Of a stretch of DNA of 64,000 nt, positions 10,604-21,756 are shown piece by piece. Where the stretch lies: assembly GCA_963691705.1 (NCBI GenBank), contig OY829540.1:51062158-51126157 (forward strand). The letters are read 5' to 3'. The stretch is from Viola odorata. Lineage: Eukaryota; Streptophyta; Magnoliopsida; Malpighiales; Violaceae. The notes below the pieces were generated by a model. The model did no database searches and was not told the DNA's origin. It was given only the letters and a program-made list of their open reading frames with translations. Position numbers and translations under genes: made by a program. Positions within the stretch are counted from its first letter, which is position 1. Each line of letters starts with the position of its first letter.

Positions 10604-12195
10604 ATCAATAATCCTAACTCCGAACTCATGCGCATTTGTTCAAGTCAAATTGATTACCCATGCACCAATCACTTCATTCCTAATTTCAATTATTTCCATT
10701 TTATTTGTCAATATCACAAAGCATCGAAATATAACAAACTCTCAAAACCCTATAACTGATATTCATGTAATTTTTGGATAAAGGATTCCAGAAACTAATT
10801 ACATACCCAACTATCAACTAAACTCAAGCTTAAGTAATTGAAGACGTTTAATTACAATTTTGGTGTACTAACCTTTGATTTTCCAAAAGCTTCTCACCTT
10901 CTTCTCTTGCTCTCTTCCGACTGCTCTCTATGTTTCTTTTCTTTTCTTTCTTATCTTCTCTCTATTCCCGTGCTCTACTAATGCTTATCTCAACCTTTTG
11001 TCTTAATATTATTACATGTCACTAGTTTACATACCAGCTTAATAAAAACAAGCCCTTAGTTTTCTGGCTCTAATTTTCTACATACAATTAATATGAAATA
11101 TCAATTCGTAACTTAACTAATAAGAACTAGATTTGGTACCAACGGTTGGAGACAAATTTTTAACTCTCTTCTAACCTAACTAGTACTCATCTAACTAACC
11201 AAAATAAATCTAAGTCACAATTTCTAGGGGTCTCACAAATTTGAAACCGAACTGATTTTTATTTTAGTATTAGGTACCCAATCCGAAAGCAATTGGATAC
11301 CTGAATAACCCTAATTGAAATTTTTTGAATGTAAATCAATTTAAACCGATTCGAAAAACCCAATAACAAAAACTCTAATTAAGAATTCAAATCAAAATTC
11401 CCCAATTTTATTGTGATAGAGAGAGTGAATAAATATTTTTAATCAAGTTAACATTTTTAATTTATGATTTTTACACACACATATATTATCAATATTGATA
11501 CTTAGCTTAATTATTTCATTCTACTAAGTTTTTTTGGGCTTGTATTAATTATAAACTAGTTATATTTGTTTTTTAATGAATTTTATTTATTTATGCTTAG
11601 ACTAGTAACATACATGAAATCTGTATAATAATTATTCATATATTTGATTAAAATAACTAAAGGTTAAATAAATATATTTATTTAGTTTTTATTATACATA
11701 TTAAATTTATTTATAATTGACTGATCAAGTTTCAACATGAATAACTAATGAATGTCTAAAATATATTGTGTTTTATTAATATAATCTTTAATTATTTACT
11801 AGTCTAAAACTCGCGCGTTACGTTAATTGAATTACATACTTTCGATAAATAAATATACTAGAAAACTACACATAAAAAATGAGCTCATAAAAAATGATCA
11901 ACTAGTAAAACCGAACTCAATTATGAGAATAACTCGATCCGATTGTAAAAATCTAAAATTTTAAACTGAAACTTATATTTTTCATTAATCGATTCGATCT
12001 GATTTAATTGGGTACCCAGTAAAATGAGTTCCCAATCTGGCTGGGTAAAATAGTGAACAACCCGAATTGAAAGCACAAACCAGTAGGATACCCGACCCAA
12101 GAACACTCTTACCCATAAGACATGGGGTATTTTATATGCCTTTGGGACATGGTCTTGATAACAAAATTTATAATAATTACCATCATGTAATTTAT
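10604..12195. other. AT-rich noncoding sequence
   Basis: 10609-11237 looks like the right part of the old LTR that starts at 469. From 11238 to about 12195 the sequence contains GGTACCCAATCCG and GGGTACCCAGT phrases of opposite orientation and many short A/T runs. The minus-strand ORF at 11921-12238 is mostly chance; only its first part continues integrase from the neighbour. No gene, RNA or promoter is supported. Confidence 0.4.
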
Positions 12196-12638
12196 TGACT
12201 CCTTCTGCAAGGAGTACTTCTGCTCGAACATGGTACAATTTTAGATTCAGCGCGTTCTAGGAGTTGGGGAGGGGTTTTTCATTCATTTCTTCCATGTGAT
12301 AAGCGCTTCTACCGATGACTTTGGTTATCAAAAAGGGTCCTTGCCATTTAGGTCCTAACTTGAGGATTTGTTTCCCCTGTAGCATCTCTTCTTCTTAAGA
12401 CTAAATCACCCATTTTGAATAGCCATTCCTTGACCCTTTGGTTGTGGTATTTTCCCATGTTTCTGTTGTATAGGAGGTTTTATGCTGCAACCTCTTCTTG
12501 AGCTTTCGGTAGCAGTCTAAATTAGCTTTCAACGACTCCTCATTCCTCTCGTTATTCATATAGTTGACTCTCAAGTTGTAGGCACCTATTTCCATTGGAG
12601 TTATTGCTTCCGTGTTGTAGGTCATGGCGAAGGGAGTC
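12196..12638 (-). pseudogene. Integrase C-terminal part of the Tat-like element
   Basis: The minus strand reads PFAMTYNTEAITPMEIGAYN next to the insertion junction, then basic and aromatic segments, then KLGPKWQGPFLITKVIGRSA and ALNLKLYH near 12200. These are the usual end of a Tat integrase: the TGETPFAMTYGTEA block, then the chromo-free C-terminal domain GPF.V..V...Y. Two frameshifts lie near 12410 and 12360, and a stop near 12260. The last five bases (12634-12638, GAGTC) are one copy of the target duplication created by the chromovirus. Confidence 0.75.
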
Positions 12639-13537
12639 TGATACGATCCTCGTTACCTTCAGACCTTAATACTTCCGATCTCTTGCTCAAGCTTTGATTT
12701 CATGTGCGGAATAAAACTTAACTAGTATGAGCCTAGACCGATTAATAACTTGTGTTAATTAACTTATTCGATTTCAAGCTATGGTTCTCAAGACAAAATC
12801 TACGCCTAATATCAACTTGTGGTATTCAACATAGGTTAACGAATTGATGAGTTTGGAAATTGATGTTTTTACTTAAACAATTAAAAGCTATCTAACTTTT
12901 AATCACCTAAAAGCTCACTCATGAATATAAAGAAACCTCTCTCATAATTTGATTATCAAAATAATTCATAGTTTACAATACGTAGCGATAAGGCTATATA
13001 TAGGAAAATACTAAACTTAGTTAGAAACAAATATGTAGTTCTAAATAAATAATAAATCCTAGTTAAAGTAGAAGTCTAACTTGGCCAAGGCGCAGCTAAG
13101 CCAAGGCGCGCGTCTGTGTCCTCGGTCTAGTAGGACGCGTGTTGCGTGTCCATGTCTGAGGTCGAGTAGGATATGCGCTTGCGATGCGCATCTGCGAGTC
13201 CAAGTCCTATGCCGACTAGGACTTTGGCTCCGTCCCTACACACTAGCAAGTCTCTTTTAACACATGGGCAAAAGTTGCAAAAAGCCCTTATTTGTACAAC
13301 CGCCTTCGTGAGTTTCATGCACTCGTGTTGGCATCACTTGGTCCATCAAATGAGGCTCAAAGAACCATGACCAGTCTTGGTGTCTTCTCCCTTAAGATGA
13401 CTTCCTCGACCAATGTCTCACTCGCAAGGTCCTTGTGAAGAAGCGCCGAGAGTGCACCTTGGATCCTCTTGCCTCATGCCCGAGTCATTGATCCCTTTGG
13501 TGGCAAAGGAATGCTCAATGCGCCTTGATCTGGATCA
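12639..13537 (-). repeat. Left (3') LTR of the chromovirus
   Basis: It runs from TGATACGATCCTCG at 12639 to TGGATCA at 13537 on the plus strand and is about 899 bases. It matches 21757-22612 plus 24196-24209. On the minus strand the preceding purine tract (13538-13550, reading TTCGAGGAGGGAA) is the likely polypurine tract. The LTR contains the last codons of integrase. Confidence 0.8.
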
Positions 13538-14915
13538 TTCCCTCCCTCCTCGAAAAGATTCATCCTCGAATCAGCATCGTCTACATTGAACAAAGACAAG
13601 TCAGTAACATTGAAAGTAGCACTCACAAAACCATACTCACTAGGTAAGTCAAGCTTGTAGGCGTTGTCTTTGATCTTGGCGATCACTTGGGACGGTCCAT
13701 CTCGTGGTGTAATATTTCCATGACGTTCTAGTGGGAAACGCTCATAGCGCAAGTGTAACCAAACCCAATCGCCAACATTGAAGGAAACAATCGTCCTTCC
13801 TTGATTCCTCTTAAGTACCAACTTATTATTCATTTGCTCAATATTGCACTTGGCTTGCTCATGAATCTTCTTCACCATCTTGGCCTTCTTAGCGCCATCT
13901 ACACTAGCCAACTCACTCAAAGACAAAGGCGATAAATCCAAAGGAGTTAAAGGATTGAAGCCATACACATTTCAAAAGGAGAATAATGCGTAGTAGAATG
14001 AATGGAGCGATTATAAGCAAACTCAATAAATAGAAGACAATCTTCCTAAGTAGACACATGCTTTCGTACCATAGTACGCAATAAGGAACCAAGATTCCTA
14101 TTAACTACTTCAGTTTGGCCATTGGTTTGTGGGCGCAAAGTAGTAGAAAATAATAACTTAGTGCCAAGTTTCCTCCACAAAACCTTCCAAAAGTAGATAA
14201 AGAATTTTACATCTCTATCACTAACAATGCTCATAGGAATTCCATGCAAACGCACAATATCATTAAAGAACAAGTTAGCAATATTAGTTGCATCATTGGT
14301 ATTTGCACAAGTAATAAAATGAGCCATTTTAGAGAACCGATCAACAACTATAAATATGGAATCCTTCCCTCACTTAGACCACGACAATTCTATAACAAAA
14401 TCCATAGAAATGTCGGTCCAGGGGTGAGAAGGGACGGGGAATGACATGTAGACACCATGATTCAATAACCTAAATTTAGCCTTGCAACACACAATGCACA
14501 GAGTGATAATGCATATTACATCACACTTCATATGTGACCAATAAAAATGGTCCTGAAGTACATCTAATGTCTTAGTAACACCAAAGTGTTCCTATCAATT
14601 CACCACTATATGACTCATGCACAAACAAGTCACGCAAAGAATAATGAGGAATGCACAAATGTTTCTGTTTAAACAAGTACCCTTCATGCTTATAGAACTT
14701 AGACTATGAATTAGTCGCACAAGACTTATAAATCTCACTAAAATCAACATCATATGCATAGAGATCAAGAATATGTGCAAAACAAAGAAGTTTAGCATTG
14801 AGAGCAGAAATAAGCACATACCTCTGAGACAACGCATCGAAAATAATATATTCCTTGCCTTGCTTATACTTGATGTGTTAAGAAAAAGACTCAATGAATT
14901 CCATCCATATTGCAT
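13399..14915 (-). pseudogene. Chromovirus integrase
   Basis: The C-terminal part (13474-13968) begins MYGFNPLTPLDLSPLSL and includes GDWVWLHLRYERFP, DNAYKLDLPSEYGF and a tail ALSIPLPPKGSMTRA that runs on inside the LTR to about 13399. The core (14046-14327) keeps [15 protein letters not shown] and [14 protein letters not shown], so the middle Asp and final Glu of the DDE triad can be seen. The N-terminal part (14595-14915) is a string of frameshifted pieces. The GDWVWLH...RFP and PSEYGFVSATFNVTDLS blocks are typical of plant chromoviruses. Several frameshifts and stops break it. Confidence 0.75.
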
Positions 14916-14956
14916 GTCTCTTGTTCAACTTCCCTTGCCCCTTGAGATACTTCAAG

Positions 14957-15968
14957 CTAAGGTGGTCGGTGTGCACCACAAACTTGCGTGACATCAAATA
15001 ATATTGCCACACTTCCAAGGCGTGCACCAATGCATATAGGCTCCTTGTCGTAGGTTGGGTACCTCAACTGAGCATCCTTGAGATTCTCTCTAAAATAGGC
15101 AACGTGCCTTTTCTCTTGACATAACATTGCGCCTATACCAAGCCCACTCGCATTGCACTCTACCTCGAAGGTGTTGTCAAAGTCTGGTAAGGCCAACACG
15201 GACGCCGAGCACAATTGGTCCTAAGCGTTTGGAACGCTTCTTCTTGATCTTTTCCCCATTTGAACACTACATTCTTCTTGGTGAGTTTGTTCAAAGGGAC
15301 AACAATGGTGCTAAATTCCTTCACAAAGCGATGGTAGAAACTCGCCAAACCATGAAAAGCCTAACATCGCTTGCAGTTTTTGGTGTAGGCCACTTATTCA
15401 TCACTTTGATCTTCTCTTCATCAACTATCACACCATATATACTCACAATAAAGACAAGAAAAACAACTTGTTCCAAGCAAAGGAGCACTTGTCAAGCTTA
15501 GCATACAAATGTTGCGCACGAAGTGTATCAAAAACCACATTTAAGTGTTCAATATGCTCTTCTAATGATTTTCTATATACTAAGATATAATCAAAGTAAA
15601 GAGCAACAAATATAACAATAAAATCACGCAACACATGATTCATTAATCTTATGAAAGTACTAGGTGCATTAGTTAAACCAAACGCTATGATCGTCCATTC
15701 ATAAAGTCCATATTTAGTTTCAAAAGTCGTTTCCACTCATCACATTCTTTCATACGAATTTGATGATAGAGCCACTCATAAGATCAATCTTTGAAACGAT
15801 TTTACTACCATTCAGTTCATCAAGCATATCATCAAGTCTAGAAATAGGATGGTGATACTTTACCATGATTTTATTAACCGCATGACAGTTAACACAAATG
15901 CGCCATGTCCCATCCCCAAGATAATCAACACCACGCATGGAGAAAGGATCTCCCGGACATAGCCCCAA
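14957..15968 (-). pseudogene. Chromovirus reverse transcriptase and RNase H
   Basis: Pieces in order on the minus strand: VNCHAVNKIMVKYHHPISRL (near 15840-15900), then METTFETKYGLYEWTIIAFG and LTNAPSTFIRLMNHVLRDF, then the catalytic region VALYFDYILVYRKSLEEH, and lastly RNase H with [17 protein letters not shown] and CNASGLG in place of the usual CDASG. The YxDD box reads YFDY, so the second catalytic Asp is lost, and the RNase H Asp is changed to Asn. Frameshifts lie near 15740, 15450 and 15350. This copy cannot be active. Confidence 0.75.
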
Positions 15969-17081
15969 CTAAGAAACTAGTCCACTTGCATTTTCATCTC
16001 CTTGGTTTCCTAGGGATTGCTCATGTAGGCCGGCCGATTGGGAATGGCTGAACCAAGCACAAAATTAATTTGGTGCTCAATCCCTCGGATTAGTGGTAAT
16101 CTATGTGGCATCTCTTCAAAAAAAAAACATCCTTATATTCTTGTAAAAGAGAAGAAATAGCACTAGGAAAAGAATCATTAGGGTTAGTTTCGGCTAGACA
16201 AGTTTGCCTACACCGAAGTATAATTAAAGGCTTGCTAGCGCCCCCGGTCACCTTTAGCATATACAATGCTTATCTCAATTCTCTCCCTTTGGTATAGACA
16301 CTCAATTTATTTATTCTCTTCTCAAATGTCTCACTTTTTCCCTCATGATTGTTTCCAATAAATTCCGCATACTCGCTCTTTTCATACGTGTTCTTACCAC
16401 TCTTTGCAGGCTCACTCTTTTAATGCAAGCTATTTTTCTCACTAATAACACTCTTTGCATGCTCACTCTTTTCAAGCAAGATATTTTTCTCACTAGTCTC
16501 TCCTCTCAAATTCTTTTCAATGTTCAACCCTTCTTTCTCTCTATTTTTGATTTTACACATCACATCAAATTCCGCACATGCCTTAGCAAGCCGTTGTTGG
16601 TCCTCAAAGACTTGAAGTGGGGTTAGAGGAGCTAATGTGAATTTTCAGCCATCCTTCACTATCTTGTAGCGGTTTGATCTTCCTTTATGATTGACCTCCT
16701 TATTGAATTACCAAGGCCGCCGAAGTAGAATATAGCTCAATTGCATGGGAACTACATCACACAAAATTTCATCATTGTAGCTCCCAATTGAAAATGACAC
16801 CAATACTTGCCTAGTCACTTATACTTTGCCGCTATCGGTCATCCATTGTAGCAAGTATGGTTTAGGGTGTCTCATGGTAGGTAGGCTAAGCTTGTGCACT
16901 AGTAACGTACTAGCATAATTTGTGCAACTACCATTGTCAATGATAAGTGAACACATCTTCTTGTCAATTAGACATCTAGTGTGGAATAAATTCTCCCTTT
17001 GTTCTTCAACACTAAAATCTTACTAGACTTGTGCGCTTAAGTTGTACCTAGCAACCAATGCATGAGCAATTTTGGGAAAAA
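15969..17081 (-). pseudogene. Chromovirus protease and linker
   Basis: At about 16890-17000 the minus strand reads ENLFHTRCLIDKK, then MCSLIIDNGSCTNYASTLL. This is the aspartic protease of plant chromoviruses, where the catalytic motif is normally DGGS; here it is DNGS. The segment 16311-16620 is acidic-basic repeat-like linker sequence between protease and reverse transcriptase and includes a 51-bp tandem duplication. The region is broken by stops. The protease cuts the gag-pol polyprotein in the virus-like particle in active members. Confidence 0.6.
16399..16500. repeat. 51-bp tandem duplication in the pol linker
   Basis: The unit starting ACTCTTTGCAGGCTCACTC at 16399 recurs at 16450. A 51-base unit keeps frame (17 codons). 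It falls in a poorly conserved linker of the chromovirus polyprotein. Confidence 0.7.
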
Positions 17082-17541
17082 CTAACTCATCCTCATCCGA
17101 ATCACTCTTATCTTTATGATCATGTTCGAGTTCTTCAATCTCATGATCATCCTCACTATTGAGCTCTCTAATTCCCGAATCATCAACACTCTCTTATTAG
17201 GGTAATTGACTTGCCTATGCCTTCTACCAATATACTGAAAACATACAATATCTTTGGTAGGGATTTTGGTAGAAGGAGTAGAAGAAGAAGAAGTGGTGTT
17301 CGGTATTGCTTGAGATGAACTCGTAGCACCTTGTTTGCCATAGGAATACCAAAAAACCCTAGGTGCGCTAGGTGTGACCTTGTTGTCCTTCTTCCAAGGC
17401 GTCGACTTCCATGGGGCCGATTTTATGTTAGATGGAGTAGATGTCACCGAAGTGCATCTCGGCTTCATTTGCTTCTCTATCTGGATAGCTAAGTGGAGCA
17501 TCACCTCTAGTGACCCATAAGTAGTCAACTCCAATGCGTTG
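17082..17541 (-). pseudogene. Chromovirus gag, C-terminal part
   Basis: On the minus strand the frame reads ELTTYGSLEVMLHLAIQIEK, then Ser/Pro/Lys-rich sequence, then CFQYIGRRHRQVNYPNKR. The last is the CCHC zinc knuckle, normally C..C...GH....C, but here the second and third cysteines are replaced and only the first Cys and the His remain. The part joins in frame with 20022-20217 once the solo LTR and one copy of CGTTG are ignored. Gag packages the RNA in active members; this one has probably lost nucleic-acid binding. Confidence 0.75.
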
Positions 17542-20021
17542 TGTCGTACCCCCTTTTTGATTTTTACGGCGAAACGGTTCGGGACGAAATGTGAGATAAA
17601 ATAGGACTCGTCTCACATCATGCAAAATGAAGTCGCCACCCTATTTTTGTTTCTAGGTTTAGGGAACCTAATGTCATGGCATAAAAAAAAATAAAACTAA
17701 GGCACATATGGTATGAACCAAAGAACAAAGGTTCGAGGTCGTTGTTATGGACTCGGGAAGGTGTTAGGCACCTGAGTTACATCCTTAAAAAAGGTTACCG
17801 GTAAAAAGGTGTTTAAAAGGAATAATATTTTGAACATGTAATTTGGGCCCTCAAAGGTGACATTACATCTAGCATTTTTTCGTCGGAACATTGTTATTTC
17901 TGTTCGGGACCGATGGACGGGGTTACCGTTTTTCTGTTTTCTGGACGAGGTTATCATTTTTCTCTTTGCTAGAGCGGACGTTCCCCCCTTATCATCGGGC
18001 CATGCATGATTACTTAATTACTACGTGATCCTATCATGGATAAAAACTAGCACAATACCAATTTAATGAATGCAAATAACCGTGTGGGATCGAAGCCACC
18101 ATGCTCATGTATCAATGCAAACATAACAATTAATTTCATGCCATAAAAGCAAGTGATTTAAACACGTATACATGTGCGTTGATTTTATTTTCTAACAATT
18201 CTAAATATCGTGCATATAATTATGATATGAGTTTTTAACATTTCTAAATAACATGCATAGGAATAATATGTGCGGAAAAAGTTGAATAAATAAAAGAGAC
18301 TAGAAGGCCGTACTTGCGAGTGAAGACTTAAAGATTACCTACAAATTGAGAGTGTTAGCGATGACTCGAAAATAATAAATAATAAAAATGCACGCAAATA
18401 TTCATTTAATTTATAACGAGCAAGCAATTTAATTAAATAAAACATGGCATAATTAATAATTAATTCATTTATAACATGCAAGCATATTAGAATTTTTTAC
18501 GATAATTTAAACATGGCATAAACAAATCGTCATCATGTGAGCATACGAATATTCCATACGAAAATAAAAGTAAAGAAATTATCATGTGAACAATTGCATA
18601 TGAAAATTAACACATAGAATAAATAAACAATTTATGAGCTTGCAAAAATTATACGAGAAATTAAACACGAAAGTTTTACGAAAATTTAATCATACGCATA
18701 CGGAATTCAAATGGGTCGGGCCCACTACTCTTGTCAAAACCATGGCTGGGCTTGTGATGAAATCAAGCCCAACAATTCATTTAATCAAGATGGGCTTGTG
18801 GTGAAATCAAGCCCATCACTTTTCCTTTCCAGATTCCCACCCAAGCCTTTCTTCTTCCCTTTCTTCTTCCTCACGTCGCCGGCTCCCATGGCCGGCGACC
18901 AAGGTACAATTAATCCAATAAAACACAACAACAAAAAAATGCAGAAATTTCAGCAACACAACAGTAACTCAAATCAACCAAAACAACAATTTATTTCAAT
19001 GAAAGCAGTAGGCAATTTCAACAAACGCAAACAAGTAATTAATGCAACAATCGCTCAATTAACTAACCAAAGCTTTAAAAAATTAAATTGAATCAAGCAC
19101 ACTGATTTCAACTTACTAACAGAGCCTTTGAAGCAAATTTGAGCAATTAATTCTTCCTTTAAGGGCACCAACGAAAATTCAAAGGAAGGAGCTAGAGAGA
19201 GAGCTTATGGCGAAGAAGGATGAGTAAGAAATTGGGAGTGAGAGTGAAATTAGGTGCCCTTTTCTTGTTGCTTGAAGGTCTCAATTTATAGGGAAAAATT
19301 TGGAGTCGGTTCGGCTTTGTGTGGCCAGAATCGGCGGAGGAGGTGGAAGGATAAGGATGGCCGGAGTGGAGGCCAAGTTTGGGCTTGTGTGGCCAAGGAT
19401 TACTGATGGGAGGTTTGTGATGATCACAGGAGAGTCGGCGAGGCTAGCTAGGAGGAAAGGTAAGGTGATTTTAGATAAACATGCATTAATTGGCATTAAT
19501 GCATGAATTTGGATACGAACGAGATATTTTCAGTCTGAGCTATGGTACGAGTGAACTCGTTTGAAATGAAAAATTGCCCAAACCGAGAGGAACAAAATGT
19601 GCAGAAAAATAAGACAAGATAAATAGTATATAGGGAATAAATGCGTAGTTCGGTTTAACGTATTTATTTTCTCTTTCGGAAATGTCAAAAGTTCAGACGT
19701 AAAATAAATGTCCTTACGAAAAAAATTGAACGAAACCAAACGAAATGGCGTGGGAGAGAAAACTAGTAGGTAATTATCAACTAAAGAAATAACATGCTCG
19801 ATCGATGGTCCGAGGAAACTTACTCGGGACCGATAGAAATTCGAGTGAAAAGACAGTTGAAAATACGAAAAACTAAAAAGACACGAAATGACACGGAATA
19901 TTAAACAAAATAGCTTAAGACCAAAGGTCGACAGAAATTTGACTTAGACGAGCTATTAATGCGATAAGCGCTAAAATACGTAAAAGTCATGACGCGAAAA
20001 ATTCAAAATCGGGTAGCAACA
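17542..20021 (-). mobile_element. Solo LTR inside chromovirus gag, CGTTG duplication
   Basis: Plus-strand ends are TGTCGTACCCCC at 17542 and GGGTAGCAACA at 20021. CGTTG at 17537-17541 and 20022-20026 is a perfect target duplication. Length is 2480 bases. Read on the minus strand it starts TGTTGCTACCCGATTTTG and ends GGGGGTACGACA, so it belongs with copies A and B of the first 11 kb, although it has diverged. A TATA-like CCTATAAATTGAG lies near 19284-19296 on the minus strand. ORFs such as 18711-19091 are shadows. Confidence 0.9.
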
Positions 20022-20957
20022 CGTTGACTATCTCCTTGTTCAAGCCATTGAGGAATCGCGCCATAGTGGCCTCGGTGTCCATGTAGATGTTGGCTCGCGC
20101 CAAGGCTATCTCTATCTCATTGAAATATTTGCCCACACTCTTGCTTCCTTGAGTGAAGGTTTGTAACCTTTGATAAAGATCTCGGTAGAAATGAGGTGGA
20201 ACGAACCTAGCCTTCATAAAGCCCTTTCATCTCTACCCATGTCCTAAGTGGACCCGCACCAACTCGCCTCCTTGTGTTGATCAATTGATCCCACCAATGA
20301 ATAGCATATTCCAAGAATTCGACCGAAGCCAACTTAATCTTTTTTATCCTTGGAATAATTGTGACAATCAAAAATCACATCAACTTTTCTCTCCTACACT
20401 ATATAGGCATCCAAATCATCCTTGCCTTCAAAAATGAGAATTTTCATCTTGATTCAATTGAGACTAACATCAACTCGATTTTCATCAAATCGTGGCCGAC
20501 GGTCTTCATATCAGCCTCGCTTAGGACAACGTAAGTAGCCATAGTCATCGTAGCCCTCATCCTTAGGCCAACGCGCTTGTAGTGCATAGGGCTCATGCCT
20601 TGGGACTGCGCCTGTGGCCCGCATGCATTCCTTTATGCCCCTTCGTCCAAGCTCTCATATCCCTCAGGGATCTCATGTATGTGAAATCCTTTGTGCTCCT
20701 TCATGGGTGGCATTCCATATAAATGTGCACTCGAGGCATCTTGGATGTTCTTGGTTTGGGTTATGTGCATAATACGGACATCGGGCATTAGTGCCTCAGC
20801 CTTGGCCTGGTCCTTAGCCTGCGACCGGACATCTCAGCGCATACTTCCTTCCAATCTTTAATGCTATCGAACCTTGTGTTAAGGTTTCAGAGAAGAGTCA
20901 AAACCTTCGGTAATAATTGAGGATCTTCAACCTCCTTGTCTGAAGAATGCTTTGACA
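20022..20957 (-). pseudogene. Chromovirus gag, N-terminal part
   Basis: The likely start is an ATG at about 20957 giving MSKHSSDKEVEDPQLLPKVL, then a TGA. Next come scrambled frames, then KARFVPPHFYRDLYQRLQTF and TQGSKSVGKYFNEIEIALAR near 20070-20217. The latter is the retrotransposon gag domain: MK.RFVP..Y...L...LQ...QG..SV..Y. The frame ends at the nested LTR. The middle (about 20220-20900) has many stops and at least one frameshift. Confidence 0.7.
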
Positions 20958-21734
20958 TGGCTAAGACTTGAAATTAACAACACGAACAAACAAGCGTAAA
21001 ATTGTCCTAAAACTAACACTCGCTTACGTGTTTACTCTTGTGTTTGCACACCTCTCTATTGCGCTCACCTCCTCACAATCACTTAAATTTCTCCAATACG
21101 CATGCGTACATAATTGTTTAAGTGACTTAAAGAAGTCAAAGGAAAGCTTCCAATAAAGACACAAGGACAACTAGTTTCAAAATAAAATTTTGATGTCGAG
21201 TTAGTTGAATAGTTGCAAAGAGAGATCAACTAAACAAGTAATTCGACTAGAATAGATAGCAAGTTATAAGGAATCAAGAAAAAGGCTCAAGTAGACACAA
21301 GATGACCAAATAAGACTCACAATTAACTAAAGCCAATACCAAGTTCAATTTAGAAATTCTATAATAGTTCTTTAGCACAACACTTGATTTTAATCACAAA
21401 TAACATTTGATTTTGATTTTGATTTTGATTTAGAGAAAATTCTTCTTTATCTTTTAGAGTGTTGCAAGATATAATTTTTTTTTTCACTTTTTAGCTATTC
21501 TAAACTAAGACTTTTTTTTGTGTTTTTGTGACTCTTTTTTTTGCAAAATTTAAATAACAAAAACAATAATTGGACACACAAATTTTATTGAAAATGCAAG
21601 CAAGACTAGACACTAGTACGACTCAACAAAACAAGACACTGAACAAGCACACAGGGAAATCCGTTTAAGATGGAGAAACCGATTTCAACAAAGAAAACTT
21701 GAAAACGAAAAGGATAGTTTACCAACCTTGAACA
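20958..21734 (-). other. Untranslated leader of the chromovirus
   Basis: This lies between gag and the primer-binding site. It has T-rich runs near 21470-21540 and GATTTTGATTTTGATTTTGA near 21412-21430. I see no gene. The ORF at 20968-21156 on the plus strand is a shadow. Confidence 0.6.
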
Positions 21735-21756
21735 AAACCTTTGCTTTGCTACCAAC
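21735..21756 (-). promoter_or_regulatory. Primer-binding site, initiator Met tRNA type
   Basis: Directly after the 5' LTR, the minus strand reads TTGGTAGCAAAGC. The expected sequence for initiator methionine tRNA is TGGTATCAGAGC, so two bases differ in twelve. Position and match support the LTR assignment and the minus-strand orientation. Confidence 0.7.

Larger units (their letters stand above)
469..11237 (+). mobile_element. Possible long LTR, split by later insertions
   Basis: The sequence begins TGTCACACCCC at 469 and a matching inverted end, GGGGTCTCACA, lies at 11227-11237. These pair at 9 of 11 positions and have the TG...CA form of LTR ends. The flanking five bases (AAATA on the left, AATTT on the right) match at only three positions, so target duplication is unproven. 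The parts outside the nested elements (469-1400, 3062-3866 and 10609-11237) are AT-rich noncoding sequence of similar character. I read them as one old LTR of about 2.4 kb opened by the insertions listed separately. Confidence 0.35.

Noticed and set aside
11226..12118. Possible hAT-type non-autonomous element (TAGGGGTCTCAC ... AACACTCTTA)
   Set aside because: The ends match poorly, no 8-bp duplication is present (ACAATTTC against CCCATAAG), and GGGGTCTCACA is better explained as the end of the LTR that starts at 469.
18711..19091. 126-residue plus-strand ORF
   Set aside because: It is antisense inside the solo LTR 17542-20021 and of low complexity (Asn/Gln/Lys). No domain, no relative in the other LTR copies.
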